Positions 13,500-22,211 of a stretch of DNA of 64,000 bases are shown piece after piece. The DNA lies in assembly GCF_024763615.1 (NCBI RefSeq), contig NW_026604935.1, positions 33,263-97,262 of the forward strand. Reading direction: 5' to 3'. Numbering within the stretch: position 1 is the stretch's first letter; every line of letters starts with the position of its first letter. The position numbers were made by a program, and so were the translations under genes. The stretch comes from Phlebotomus papatasi (taxonomy: Eukaryota; Arthropoda; Insecta; Diptera; Psychodidae). The notes under the pieces were generated by a model that was not told where the DNA came from, ran no database searches, and saw nothing but the letters and a program-made list of their open reading frames with translations.

Positions 13500-15090
13500 G
13501 CATACAAAATATGCCTAAAAAAACTTTGGGGGGTCTTTTTTTTTGATGCCAACTTTGGGGGGTCTATCTCTTCTAGTTTAGGAGATATTCGCCTTTAAAG
13601 ATTTGCATACAAAATATGCCTAAAAAAAATTTTTTTTGATGCCAACTTTGGGGGGTCTATCTCTTCTAGTTTAGGAGATATTCGCCTTTAAAGATTTGCA
13701 TACAAAATATGCCTAAAAAAATTTTTTTTGATGCCAACTTTGGGGGGTCTATCTCTTCTAGTTTAGGAGATATTCGCCTTTAAAGATTTGCATACAAAAT
13801 ATGCCTAAAAAAATTTTTTTTTTGATGCCAACTTTGGGGGGTCTATCTCTTCTAGTTTAGGAGATATTCGCCTTTAAAGATTTGCATACAAAATATGCCT
13901 AAAAAAATTTTTTTTTGATGCCAACTTTGGGGGGTCTATCTCTTCTAGTTTAGGAGATATTCGCCTTTAAAGATTTGCATACAAAATATGCCTAAAAAAA
14001 TTTTTTTTGGTGCCAATACAAAATAAGCCTTAAAAAAATTTTTTTTGATGCCAACTTTGGGGGGTCTATCTCTTCTAGTTTAGGAGATATTCGCGTTTAA
14101 AGATTTGCATAAAAAATATGCCTAAAAAAATTTTTTTTGATGCCAACTTTGGGGGGTCTATCTCTTCTAGTTTAGGAGATATTCGCCTTTAAAGATTTGC
14201 ATACAAAATTGCATACTAAAATATGCCTATTCGCCTTTAAAGATTTACAAAAAATATGCCTAAAAAAATTTTTTTTTGATGCCAACTTTGGGGGGTCTAT
14301 CTCTTCTAGTTTAGGAGATATTCGCCTTTAAAGATTTGCATACAAAATATGCCTAAAAAAATTCGCCTTTAAAGATTTGCATACAAAATATGCCTAAAAA
14401 AATTTTTTTTGATGCCAACTTTGGGGGGTCTATCTCTTCTAGTTTAGGAGATATTCGCCTTTAAAGATTTGCATACAAAATATGCCTAAAAAATATTCGC
14501 CTTTTTTTTATGATGCCAACTTTGGGGGGTCTATCTCTTCTAGTTTAGGAGATATTTTTTTTTGATGCCAACTTTGGGGGGTCTATCTCTTCTAGTTTAG
14601 GAGATATTCGCCTTTAAAGATTTGCATACAAAATATGCCTAAAAAAATTTTTTTTTATGCCAACTTTGGGGGGTCTATCTCTTCTAGTTTAGGAGATATT
14701 CGCCTTTAAAGATTTGCATACAAAATATGCCTAAAAAAATTTTTTTTGATGCCAACTTTGGGGGGTCTATCTCTTCTAGTTTAGGAGATATTCGCCTTTA
14801 AAGATTTGCATACAAAATATGCCTAAAAAAATTTTTTTATGCCAACTTTGGGGGGTCTATCTCTTCTAGTTTAGGAGATATTCGCCTTTAAAGATTTGCA
14901 TACAAAATATGCCTGCCAAAAAAAATTCGCCTTTTTTTTTGATGCCAACTTTGGGGGGTCTATCTCTTCTAGTTTAGGAGATATTCGCCTTTAAAGATTT
15001 GCATACAAAATATGCCTGCCAAAAAAATATTCGCCTTTAAAGATTTTTTTTATCTCTTCTAGTTTAGGAGATATTGATGCCAACTTTGGG
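13500..15090 (+). repeat. Cluster of broken and chimaeric satellite monomers
   Basis: Many monomers here are truncated or rejoined out of phase. Examples are a repeated CTTTGGGGGGTC inside the A/T run near 13523, loss of most of a monomer near 14014, rejoined fragments at 14200-14260 and 14360-14390, and a monomer lacking its second half near 14553. ATTCGCC is inserted into A/T runs near 14925 and 15028, and a short TATCTC...GATATT fragment lies at about 15050-15075. Similar isolated events occur near 8013, 8290, 8937, 27115-27190, 29031, 31765, 43518, 45085, 55725-55800, 62080 and 63350. They may be products of unequal exchange or repair, or errors in reading or assembling the array. Confidence 0.75.
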
Positions 15091-16405
15091 GGGTCTATCT
15101 CTTCTAGTTTAGGAGATATTCGCCTTTAAAGATTTGCATACAAAATATGCCTAAAAAAAATTTTTTTTGATGCCAACTTTGGGGGGTCTATCTCTTCTAG
15201 TTTAGGAGATATTCGCCTTTAAAGATTTGCATACAAAATATGCCTAAAAAATTTTTTTTGATGCCAACTTTGGGGGGTCTATCTCTTCTAGTTTAGGAGA
15301 TATTCGCCTTTAAAGATTTGCATACAAAATATGTCTAAAAAAATTTTTTTTGATGCCAACTTTGGGGGGTCTATCTCTTCTAGTTTAGGAGATATTCGCC
15401 TTTAAAGATTTGCATACAAAATATGCCTAAAAAAAATTTTTTTTTGATGCCAACTTTGGGGGGTCTATCTCTTCTAGTTTAGGAGATATTCGCCTTTAAA
15501 GATTTGCATACAAAATATGCCTAAAAAATGCCTTTTTTTTTGATGCCAACTTTGGGGGGTCTATCTCTTCTAGTTTAGGAGATATTCGCGTTTAAAGATT
15601 TGCATACAAAATATGCCTAAAAAAATTTTTTTTTGATGCCAACTTTGGGGGGTCTATCTCTTCTAGTTTAGGAGATATTCGCCTTTAAAGATTTGCATAC
15701 AAAATATGCCTAAAAAAATTTTTTTTGATGCCAACTTTGGGGGGTCTATCTCTTCTAGTTTAGGAGATATTCGCCTTTAAAGATTTGCATACAAAATATG
15801 CCTAAAAAATCTTTTTTTTTGATGCCAACTTTGGGGGGTCTATCTCTTCTAGTTTAGGAGATATTCGCCTTTAAAGATTTGCATACAAAATATGCCTAAA
15901 AAATTTTTTTTTGATGCCAACTTTGGGGGGTCTATCTCTTCTAGTTTAGGAGATATTCGCCTTTAAAGATTTGCATACAAAATATGCCTAAAAAAATTTT
16001 TTTTGATGCCAACTTTGGGGGGTCTATCTCTTCTAGTTTAGGAGATATTCGCGTTTAAAGATTTGCATACAAAATATGCCTAAAAAAATTTTTTTTTGAT
16101 GCCAACTTTGGGGGGTCTATCTCTTCTAGTTTAGGAGATATTCGCCTTTAAAGATTTGCATACAAAATATGCCTAAAAAAATTTCTTTTGATTCCAACTT
16201 TGGGGGCTCTATCTCTTCTGGTTTAGGAGATATTCGCCTTTAAAGACTTGCATACAAAATATGCCTAAAAAAATGCTTTTTTATGCCAACTTTGGGGGGT
16301 CTATCTCTTCTAGTTTAGGAGATATTCGCCTTTAAAGATTTGCATACAAAATATGCCTAAAAAAATTTTTTTTGATGCCAACTTTGGGGGGTCTATCTCT
16401 TCTAG

Positions 16406-16423
16406 TAGATAGATAGATAGATA
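16406..16423 (-). repeat. LINE 3' microsatellite tail (TCTA)n
   Basis: On the minus strand the element ends ...AATAAATATC followed by about four TCTA units, then the satellite. Short simple-repeat tails instead of poly(A) are usual in CR1-related LINEs. The last CTA of the tail repeats the CTA of the target (CTAGAAG on the minus strand), giving a 3-nt microhomology at the 3' junction. AATAAA just before the tail could act as a polyadenylation signal. Confidence 0.85.
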
Positions 16424-16683
16424 TTTATTGTCATCAATGCTTTTGGGGATTGCGATACATTGCAAATGTCTTTCTGCGGCCACCGCCGTCTGAGTGTTGG
16501 TTACCAACCTACTCCGGAGTGAAAACGGTGGAAAACTCCTTCTCAGGTTGTATATGCCAAACATCCTTAGGATGGATATTCTTTAAGTTTAAATTTACAA
16601 AACAGCAAGAAATTAAAAAAAAAAGACAGTACAAATGCTGCTCTGAATAAACGCAAATCCAACAAAAAAAACATTGAGAAAAA

Positions 16684-16729
16684 AATGGCTAGCTCCTAGG
16701 AGCTGTCAGCCATTTGGGCAAAATGCCCA
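16684..16729 (-). other. Two adjacent hairpins in the LINE 3' region
   Basis: AATGGCT (16684-16690) pairs with AGCCATT (16708-16714). Inside it lies the perfect 14-bp palindrome AGCTCCTAGGAGCT (16691-16704). Immediately next to it TGGGCA-AAA-TGCCCA (16715-16729) forms a second hairpin with a 6-bp stem. They lie about 280 nt from the 3' end of the element. LINE reverse transcriptases of several families recognise a 3' stem-loop in their own RNA, and these are candidates for such a signal; the function is inferred. Confidence 0.55.
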
Positions 16730-16839
16730 TTAATGAACAGAATATTGTCGCATTAAAGTAAAGGGCAATATTTCATGTATTGTAGAGATAAAAATGACAC
16801 ATACCTTAAAAAGACAGAAAATCAAACAGAATTAATGTT

Positions 16840-17160
16840 CTCAATCGAGTGTGTCGTGTCACCGCAAAGCAGCCACAAGATGGCAGATACTTAGAGAAAC
16901 ACGCCGCGCCAACACCGCCCACGCCGAAAGAGGGCGAGTCCGGGATACAATATTGCTTTGCCCGGTTGTCGCAGGCCCGAGCCGAAATTTACATCCAAAG
17001 GGAAGAGAGAGACCGGTGAAGCCGGGAGAGAGAGATCCCATCCCAGCACGGGACCACGGACCGGGACATTGAGCACCATTGCATGCTCAGCGTACCGCAC
17101 CCACAAGGACCACCCCCATCCGAACCAGGGCACTTAAAAGTGCAGGCACGGCGCGAATCT
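16840..17160. other. GC/CpG-rich segment of unknown origin within the LINE 3' region
   Basis: Base composition changes sharply here from AT-rich to GC-rich, with many CpG dinucleotides (CCGCGCC, CCCACGCCG, ACGGCGCG). It contains small dyads: GAGCA/TGCTC at 17071-17088 and GCACTT-AA-AAGTGC at 17130-17143. Just beyond the segment CAGCT-GAAA-AGCTG lies at 17181-17194. No open frame of convincing length or recognisable motif is present. It may be part of the LINE 3' region, a remnant of another transposon, or a captured host fragment. I see no terminal repeats delimiting it. Confidence 0.4.
16873..16886 (+). promoter_or_regulatory. CTCF-core-like sequence
   Basis: CCACAAGATGGCAG agrees at 13 of 14 positions with the degenerate CTCF core CCASYAGRKGGCRS; the mismatch is the fifth base. 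It lies in the GC-rich segment of the LINE 3' region. A single match of this kind may arise by chance and no second site is seen nearby. Confidence 0.25.
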
Positions 17161-17696
17161 CCTTTCTCAATTCCATTCTACAGCTGAAAAGCTGCAACCC
17201 CTAGACAACAACCCGAAAAAAAAATAGTAAAAACTAGTCAAAAAAAAAAAAAAACGAAATAATATCAAAGTGAATGGTTGAAATGCGCAAGATTTGATAA
17301 TTTAGTTTAATTTAATTTAACCTAACTCAATGTAATGCCTCAACATTTTCCCAGGCCTTCATCATACATTACGTAGCTTTACTCAAATTTGTGCCTTTGG
17401 CATCTGAGTTACTCTCTTTAGAGGTTTCACCATAATTTCCCTCAACCTGACATTCGTTTGACCTCCCGCACAGCGAAGTCCCCCAAATGAGTCAATTGTT
17501 GTCAAAGAGACACAGATATAGAGACATAATGAGTCAAAGAGATATAGGGAAACAGACAAAATCAGAAGGAACAAAGAAAAAAAAAAGAGAAAAAACAAGG
17601 AAAGAACCACATGCAATCCGAACAAAAAAAAGATACCCTCAGGTCCAGACAACCGACTAAGCGGTCAAGTACTGGCAGATAGGTGCTTACACTACA

Positions 17697-20549
17697 CTAT
17701 GAATATAAGGCCAAAATCCTATCATTATCCAAAGTAAATAAGTATGATCTCAATTCTTCATATGAAAATGAATTATTTCTAAAAACCGTAGTTAAAGTAT
17801 TAGCCAATCTCGGGGCGCAGTAATCAAAGCAATGTTTATAAAACTCCTTTCTGGGTCTTGGGACAGAAAAAAATTCTGTGAAACGGACATCATGCTGAGG
17901 GCGCTGATTACGTATTCTTACTATTCTCTCACCACACATATTATAAAACAGTCTCATAGACCTGTAAACGTAGAGAGCCCTGAGAGTCATTATCCGCCAA
18001 CCGCAGAAAAGGGGCGCAGCACTTTCAAATCTCCCGCGAAATGACATTATGCGGAGGATCACCCTCTGTGCCGCATTAACTCTATGTAAGTGTGAGGAAT
18101 AAGTAGCTCCCCAGAAAGGGAGACCATATTGTAAGCGCGATTGAACCATAGCGAAATAAAATGATGCCATGACACTTCTCGGAGAAACCTCCCTCAACCT
18201 GTAGCAGTACCTCATTGATAATTTGAGATGAGAGCGCAACATTTCAATGTGAGCCCGCCAACTAAGGGCCTGATCCAAGTTAAGGCCCAAATATCTAAAA
18301 ACAGAGGCTCTTTCAAGAACTAAACAAGTTTCACCGCACTCTCCACTACGCGAACCACAGTCACGGGAGTGAAGCACCGGAGCAGGAGCGTCAGGCGTAC
18401 CTCTCAGAGAAAAAACCATGAATCTCGACTTCTGACTCATCAACATAGAATGATGATCAAACCACCACTTAAGAATGATCAAATCACGATTCATATCTCC
18501 AATAACATTTTCCATGTTGGATCCTGAGTACGTTATGGCTAAATCATCTGCGTAGGCAGTGGGGATACCACGCAGACCCACAGTGTGTATATCATTTAAG
18601 TAGATTATAAATAAGATAGGTCCAAGTATGGACCCTTGCGGCACACCAGATTCTACGTACAAGAAAGAGCTCCTCTCGGAGCCCACCCTCACGCACTGCT
18701 GCCTCCGGGAGAGATAAGAAGAAAACCACTCTCCCGCCAGGCCTCGAACACCAAGAGCATTTAACTTTCTCAAAAGCAGACCATGGTCGACCGTGTCGAA
18801 TGCCTTACATATATCGAGAAAGAGCGCCGCTACGCTCTTACCCTCATTGAGATCACCAGACACTCTGCCGAGAAAAACCTCCAGAGCCTGCTCACAGCCC
18901 CGCCCCTCCCTGAAACCATACTGAAAGTCCCCAAGAAAACTGTGCCTACAAAGAAAAGCAACCAGACGATTCTTCATTAGCTTTTCAAAGACTTTGGAAA
19001 ATATTGACAACAATGAAATCGGGCGATAGTTTTCCTTTAGTTGCTTATCCCCCTTCTTATAGATAGGGACCACAACCGCCTTTTTCAACGCATCAGGGAA
19101 GACACCCAAACGAAATGACCAATTAACTAGGTAACTCAAAATGTCTACTACATTCCAAGCAACACCTCTCAAGACAGAGCAACTAATGCCATCAAAACCA
19201 TTGGATGAGGAAGCCTTCAAAGAAAAAATAACTCTGTAGACCTCCATAGCCGAGACGGGGGAGAGAAAAAAAGACTCCGCAACAGAGGATCGAATCACAT
19301 ATTGATCAGCAGGGCGCTCAATCTGACCCGCAACCATTCGGGGAACATCTAAGAAGTATTTATTAAACTCCTCAGCAATCTCAGCAGTGTCTGTAAGAAT
19401 CATACCGCCATTGTCAAGAATTGAATCTGTTTTATTTTTCGTATCAATATCGCCCGACAGCTCCTTCACAACATCCCATGTTTTCTTTAAATTACCCCGA
19501 GACTTGTCAAACCTTTCCGAATAATAAGCATTTCTTTGATCCTTCACAGTCCTCCTAACGGACTTAACCAGCTTCTTTGCATAATTAGCCAATCTCAGAT
19601 TAGAGGGATCTCTCTTGCTCCTATTTAAAATAGCATTTTTACGCTTTATCAAGTCACAAGTTTGAGGGGTGATCCAAGGGTGTCTAGGCACTAGAGATCC
19701 ATGTCGGCTATAGTTACTACTATTTTCATTTACGTGTGACTGGAATTTTTCAAGAAATTTGTCAAACGCTTTAGACGGATTCTCTTCCTCATACACCTCC
19801 CGCCAAGACTCAAGCCTCAGACACCCGTTCAATGTCCTATAATTAACCCTTCTCCTATCCTCACCACGCACAGAACCCCCAGAAACAGCAACACTAGTCT
19901 CAACAGAAAGAGAAACCAGTGAATGATCAGAGATATTCAAATGTACAACTTCTGCCCTATTTAAAAAATCATTGGATCTTCTATTTCGTGCCCAAATATG
20001 GTCTATACAAGATGAGCCACGCTCAGTAACTCTAGTGGGAGAATTAACCAAAGAGTCAAATCCATAGCTCAGCATGAGAGACTCATAATCATCCGATTCA
20101 ATTTTATCTCCTAGATCTATGTTCATATCACCAACAACGTAAACATTATGAGATCTAAGTTCACTCAAATAGCTGTCCATCTCTGACAAAAAGACAGTGA
20201 CCGGGAACCCATGAAGACGATAAACACAGAAAAAAGTAAGAACAGTGCGGTCCACCTCTACATCTATGCAAAGAACATCAGCAGATGAAAATGATAATTC
20301 ATGCGTTTTGCAAGAAAATGCATTCTTAACATAAACAACCACTCCTCCCGCTCTATATCTGTCATTGCACCCCTGAAACAGTTTGTACCCAGGTATGTTA
20401 TAAAGTCCAGTCTCGCCACTCCCAATCCAAACCTCGGTCAAACAGATAACATCTGAATCAGAGTCCTGCGCCCGCAAGGAGGCCAAAAGCAAGTCAAAGT
20501 TCCTTCTTAAGCTTCTAATGTTCTGCAAAACGACCGAACAGAGCAGCAT
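17697..20549 (-). CDS. LINE ORF2 protein: AP-like endonuclease and reverse transcriptase
   Basis: ORF2 nicks the target DNA and reverse transcribes the element RNA at the nick. It is 950 aa, uninterrupted, and starts at an ATG. Residues 1-225 form an endonuclease/exonuclease/phosphatase domain: QNIRSL with N10, LTEVW with E39, GDMNID with D141 and N143, and SDHS with D208 and H209. After a linker the reverse transcriptase covers about 480-720: NYRPIS at 508-512, LFLDICKAFDTVDH with D579 (motif A), SGVPQGSILGP at 634-644 (motif B), and TAYADDL with D668 and D669 (motif C). YLGLNLD (753-759) and LQYGLPFWG (806-814) are typical of the C-terminal region of CR1/Jockey LINEs. There is no RNase H domain. 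All catalytic residues that I can assign are present, so the enzyme looks functional. Its length fits a complete ORF2 of this group. Confidence 0.95.
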   Translation of the reverse strand: MLLCSVVLQNIRSLRRNFDLLLASLRAQDSDSDVICLTEVWIGSGETGLYNIPGYKLFQGCNDRYRAGGVVVYVKNAFSCKTHELSFSSADVLCIDVEVDRTVLTFFCVYRLHGFPVTVFLSEMDSYLSELRSHNVYVVGDMNIDLGDKIESDDYESLMLSYGFDSLVNSPTRVTERGSSCIDHIWARNRRSNDFLNRAEVVHLNISDHSLVSLSVETSVAVSGGSVRGEDRRRVNYRTLNGCLRLESWREVYEEENPSKAFDKFLEKFQSHVNENSSNYSRHGSLVPRHPWITPQTCDLIKRKNAILNRSKRDPSNLRLANYAKKLVKSVRRTVKDQRNAYYSERFDKSRGNLKKTWDVVKELSGDIDTKNKTDSILDNGGMILTDTAEIAEEFNKYFLDVPRMVAGQIERPADQYVIRSSVAESFFLSPVSAMEVYRVIFSLKASSSNGFDGISCSVLRGVAWNVVDILSYLVNWSFRLGVFPDALKKAVVVPIYKKGDKQLKENYRPISLLSIFSKVFEKLMKNRLVAFLCRHSFLGDFQYGFREGRGCEQALEVFLGRVSGDLNEGKSVAALFLDICKAFDTVDHGLLLRKLNALGVRGLAGEWFSSYLSRRQQCVRVGSERSSFLYVESGVPQGSILGPILFIIYLNDIHTVGLRGIPTAYADDLAITYSGSNMENVIGDMNRDLIILKWWFDHHSMLMSQKSRFMVFSLRGTPDAPAPVLHSRDCGSRSGECGETCLVLERASVFRYLGLNLDQALSWRAHIEMLRSHLKLSMRYCYRLREVSPRSVMASFYFAMVQSRLQYGLPFWGATYSSHLHRVNAAQRVILRIMSFRGRFESAAPLFCGWRIMTLRALYVYRSMRLFYNMCGERIVRIRNQRPQHDVRFTEFFSVPRPRKEFYKHCFDYCAPRLANTLTTVFRNNSFSYEELRSYLFTLDNDRILALYS

Positions 20550-20873
20550 TAGACCGTGTACAATAATAATAAGATAATAATAAAAAAAAAAATGGGATAT
20601 CAGTTAAAGAAATCAAAGACAATTTTACTAATCAACAATGAACTTAAAAATTATGTTAGAAGAGGAGTGAAAAGAAGTTTTAAATTAAAAATTGTCAAAT
20701 TACAAGAAATTACTGTTTGAAAAGTCGCTGAATCAATTATTGACAATTATTATTTGAAAAAAAAAAAAAAAAAAAAAAACCTGATAAATAATTTAATTCA
20801 ATAAGAAAAGTAAGTCAAAAAAAAATGAAAGATGAATTAAAAAGAAAGAAAGAAAGCAAAATTTAGAATGCAA
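20550..20873 (-). other. Spacer between LINE ORF1 and ORF2
   Basis: This 324-bp spacer is strongly AT-rich. It contains an A24 run at 20757-20780 (T-run on the coding strand), AATAAT-type repeats at about 20561-20580 and GAAA repeats near 20843-20856. No coding frame is seen. LINE ORFs often overlap or lie close together, so a spacer this long implies that ORF2 is translated by reinitiation or internal entry, or that the spacer has grown by simple-repeat expansion. Confidence 0.7.
20757..20780 (+). repeat. A24 homopolymer run
   Basis: Twenty-four consecutive A residues on the plus strand lie in the ORF1-ORF2 spacer of the LINE. No target duplication or retroposed sequence is attached, so I read it as a simple repeat and not as the tail of a retrocopy. 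Confidence 0.9.
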
Positions 20874-21514
20874 TTAACTTGAATCGGCTAACTGAATTAA
20901 ATTTTCAATGTCCAATTGACTCTGGATTCTCACAGCCTTCTGTCCCTCAGCCCTTCTTGCAAATATTCCTCCCTGCCTCACCCACACAAAGCGCCATCCT
21001 TCCTTCTTCGCGGTATCCCTCGCCTGATCCAGAATACTCTTAAGTTTCCTTGAGAGTCTCTCTCGATAAAAGATCTCTCTGGTGACACCAGCGATAGAGC
21101 AGGACACCCGTCCATTCTGCCTTCTCACTCTCCACTCACTCATGACGAGATCTCTCACTCTGCATGTAGAAAATCCTACAACCAGAGAAACACCGGATGA
21201 ACCCGTTTCTCCCGTTCCAGTATTGGACTTTTTTCTCTTGATTATGTAACATCTATCGATGTCTCCAAGTGACAACGGGACTTCCAGGGACGCTTTAATA
21301 ATTTTCACTGCCATCTCGTACTTTTCCTCATCTCTCATCGAAGCACATGAGACAATCTCCACCTCCTTCCTATCCGCTTCAACCGCCAAATCATTCACAG
21401 ACTCCTCCACCCGGATCACTCTCTCCTCTAAAGCTCTGCTATTTCCCTCCACGTTATCAATTCTTCTCATCATTGTGTCAAAGCGGTCCAAGAACGTCTC
21501 AAACTTCTTGCCAA
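20874..21514 (-). pseudogene. LINE ORF1, C-terminal fragment (coiled coil and FP-like domain)
   Basis: This is the 3' and largest piece of ORF1, about 212 codons, ending at TAA at 20874. It begins where the 879-bp element is inserted, so it has no start codon of its own at the break. The first 45 or so residues are heptad-like and charged (RRIDNVEGNSRALEERVIRV), consistent with a coiled coil that trimerises or dimerises ORF1 protein. The middle (EVEIVSCASMRDEEKYEMAV onward) resembles the RRM-like or FP-type nucleic-acid-binding domain. The end, with GWRFVWVRQGGIFARRAEG, matches the C-terminal domain shared by baculovirus FP protein and many insect LINE ORF1 proteins. The family role is RNA binding and nucleic-acid chaperoning. 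Its reading frame is intact and is consistent with the middle fragment when the insert and one AA copy are removed. Confidence 0.85.
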
Positions 21515-21529
21515 CACCGAGAAAAATTT

Positions 21530-21597
21530 GGATGGTATTTTCTACAAATCGTGTCTTTAAATTCTACTGCCTCAAAAGATAGTAGAAAATACCATCC
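21530..21597. repeat. 16-bp perfect inverted repeat near the left end of the 879-bp element
   Basis: GGATGGTATTTTCTAC at 21530-21545 is exactly inverted as GTAGAAAATACCATCC at 21582-21597, with 36 bp between. It overlaps the extended terminal inverted repeat, so the transposon end could fold on itself as well as pair with the other end. Confidence 0.9.
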
Positions 21598-21641
21598 TCC
21601 ATTGATACTTTCCTTTAGAATCTACCATCTTGACATTTTAA

Positions 21642-21668
21642 AATTTACTATCCTATGGATAGTAAATT
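21642..21668. repeat. 27-bp palindrome in the 879-bp element
   Basis: AATTTACTATCC (21642-21653), spacer TAT, then GGATAGTAAATT (21657-21668) form a perfect hairpin with 12-bp arms. It is one of the clearest copies of the element's repeated unit. Confidence 0.9.
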
Positions 21669-21936
21669 CTAACAGCCGGATGGTAAAATCTACTATCCTC
21701 CTTTAGATTTTACATTGACCTCTCTTAGATTCTAATATCCGGGAAGTAAATTTTACTGGCCGCATATTTGATGTTAAAATTTATCTGGAAGACAGTAAAT
21801 TTTAACGGAGGATAGTAATTTGGATTGAAATTACTATCCAAGCCAATAAAATTTGCCATCCTGCTGTTAGAATGTCATTTTGGAATATCGTGGGTGCTGA
21901 TGCAACGGTTCCCGATATGCTTTGAATACATTATAG

Positions 21937-22012
21937 CAATTCGTGGCGCAGCTGGAAGATGCTGGACTGTCATCACAAAGGTCGCGTGTTCAAATCTCGG
22001 CTGAGTCGTCAA
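21937..22012 (+). other. Degenerate tRNA-like (pol III promoter-like) segment inside the 879-bp element
   Basis: TGGCGCAGCTGG at 21944-21955 fits the A box of a tRNA gene and GTTCAAATC at 21988-21996 fits the B box, at tRNA-like spacing. GATGCTGGACTGTCATCA between them resembles a D-arm to anticodon region. The acceptor stem does not pair (about three of seven positions) and the T stem pairs at three of five, so it is not a working tRNA. It looks like a SINE-type or pseudo-tRNA module carried within, or inserted into, the DNA element. Confidence 0.55.
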
Positions 22013-22211
22013 AGTTGGAAAAAGATTTTCACGCATCAAAATGGCTTGAAATACAGAGAATGTCATCCAGGAAGGGCTCCAAGCCCTCAAATAATGGCCA
22101 AAAATCAATGAAAATAAGGAAAAATAAATTTTTCCGACATTTTTCATTCTAATATCCGGCTAGTAAAATTTACTATCCTGCCAGTAAAATTTACCATCCG
22201 GATAGTAAAAT

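Larger units (their letters stand above)
1..16405 (+). repeat. Satellite DNA tract, left part, ~92-bp monomer
   Basis: A head-to-tail tandem array runs from the first base to the island. Monomer starts (GATGCC) measured between 12140 and 12971 are spaced 92, 94 or 93 bp, mostly 92; nearly all length variation is in the A-run/T-run. In order a monomer holds GATGCCAACTTT, a G6 run, TCTATCTCTTCTAG, TTTAGGAGATATTCGCC, TTTAAAGATTTGCATAC, AAAATATGCCT and then an A-run followed by a T-run. Tract length implies about 178 copies. No long reading frame crosses the monomers because each contains TAG and TAA stops. The first 9 kb is the more diverse part (ACAAGATATG, GCGTTTAAAG, TTTAGGGGG, TTAGAAG variants). 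The size and homogeneity suggest centromeric or pericentromeric heterochromatin, which the sequence alone cannot prove. Confidence 0.98.
16424..17696 (-). other. LINE 3' region (1.27 kb, non-coding)
   Basis: This is the stretch between the ORF2 stop and the 3' tail. Short open frames here are 60-89 codons, overlap each other and resemble no known protein, so I do not call genes. The part next to ORF2 (17210-17690) is purine-rich on the plus strand, with A-runs at 17212-17224 and about 17241-17254. A GC-rich, CpG-rich part lies at about 16840-17160. The part next to the tail holds two perfect hairpins. A 3' region of this length is long for a LINE, and it may include an older captured or nested fragment whose ends I could not find. 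Confidence 0.6.

Noticed and set aside
1..16405. CRISPR array
   Set aside because: The repeats are contiguous ~92-bp units without unique spacers, no cas genes are present, and the island is clearly eukaryotic.
16310..16650. Open frames of 84 and 66 codons at the left LINE-satellite boundary
   Set aside because: They overlap on opposite strands, one crosses the satellite junction, and neither shows a recognisable motif.
16780..16830. Possible splice donor AAGGTATGT on the minus strand, suggesting a host exon
   Set aside because: No matching acceptor, coding exon or conserved frame is found nearby; chance matches are common.
16851..17652. Open frames of 60-89 codons in the LINE 3' region
   Set aside because: They overlap one another on both strands, are short, and are explained by GC-rich or pyrimidine-rich composition.
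17832..18980. Plus-strand open frames of 65-70 codons
   Set aside because: They are antisense shadows of ORF2.
21259..21706. Plus-strand open frames of 107 and 119 codons
   Set aside because: They are antisense to ORF1 and run into the 879-bp element; composition is low-complexity and no domain is seen.
21937..22012. Functional tRNA gene
   Set aside because: The acceptor stem and T stem do not pair, so only the internal promoter-like boxes remain.
21875..22152. Open frames of 90 and 69 codons in the 879-bp element
   Set aside because: They overlap on opposite strands and cover the tRNA-like module, whose conserved boxes produce familiar spurious peptides.
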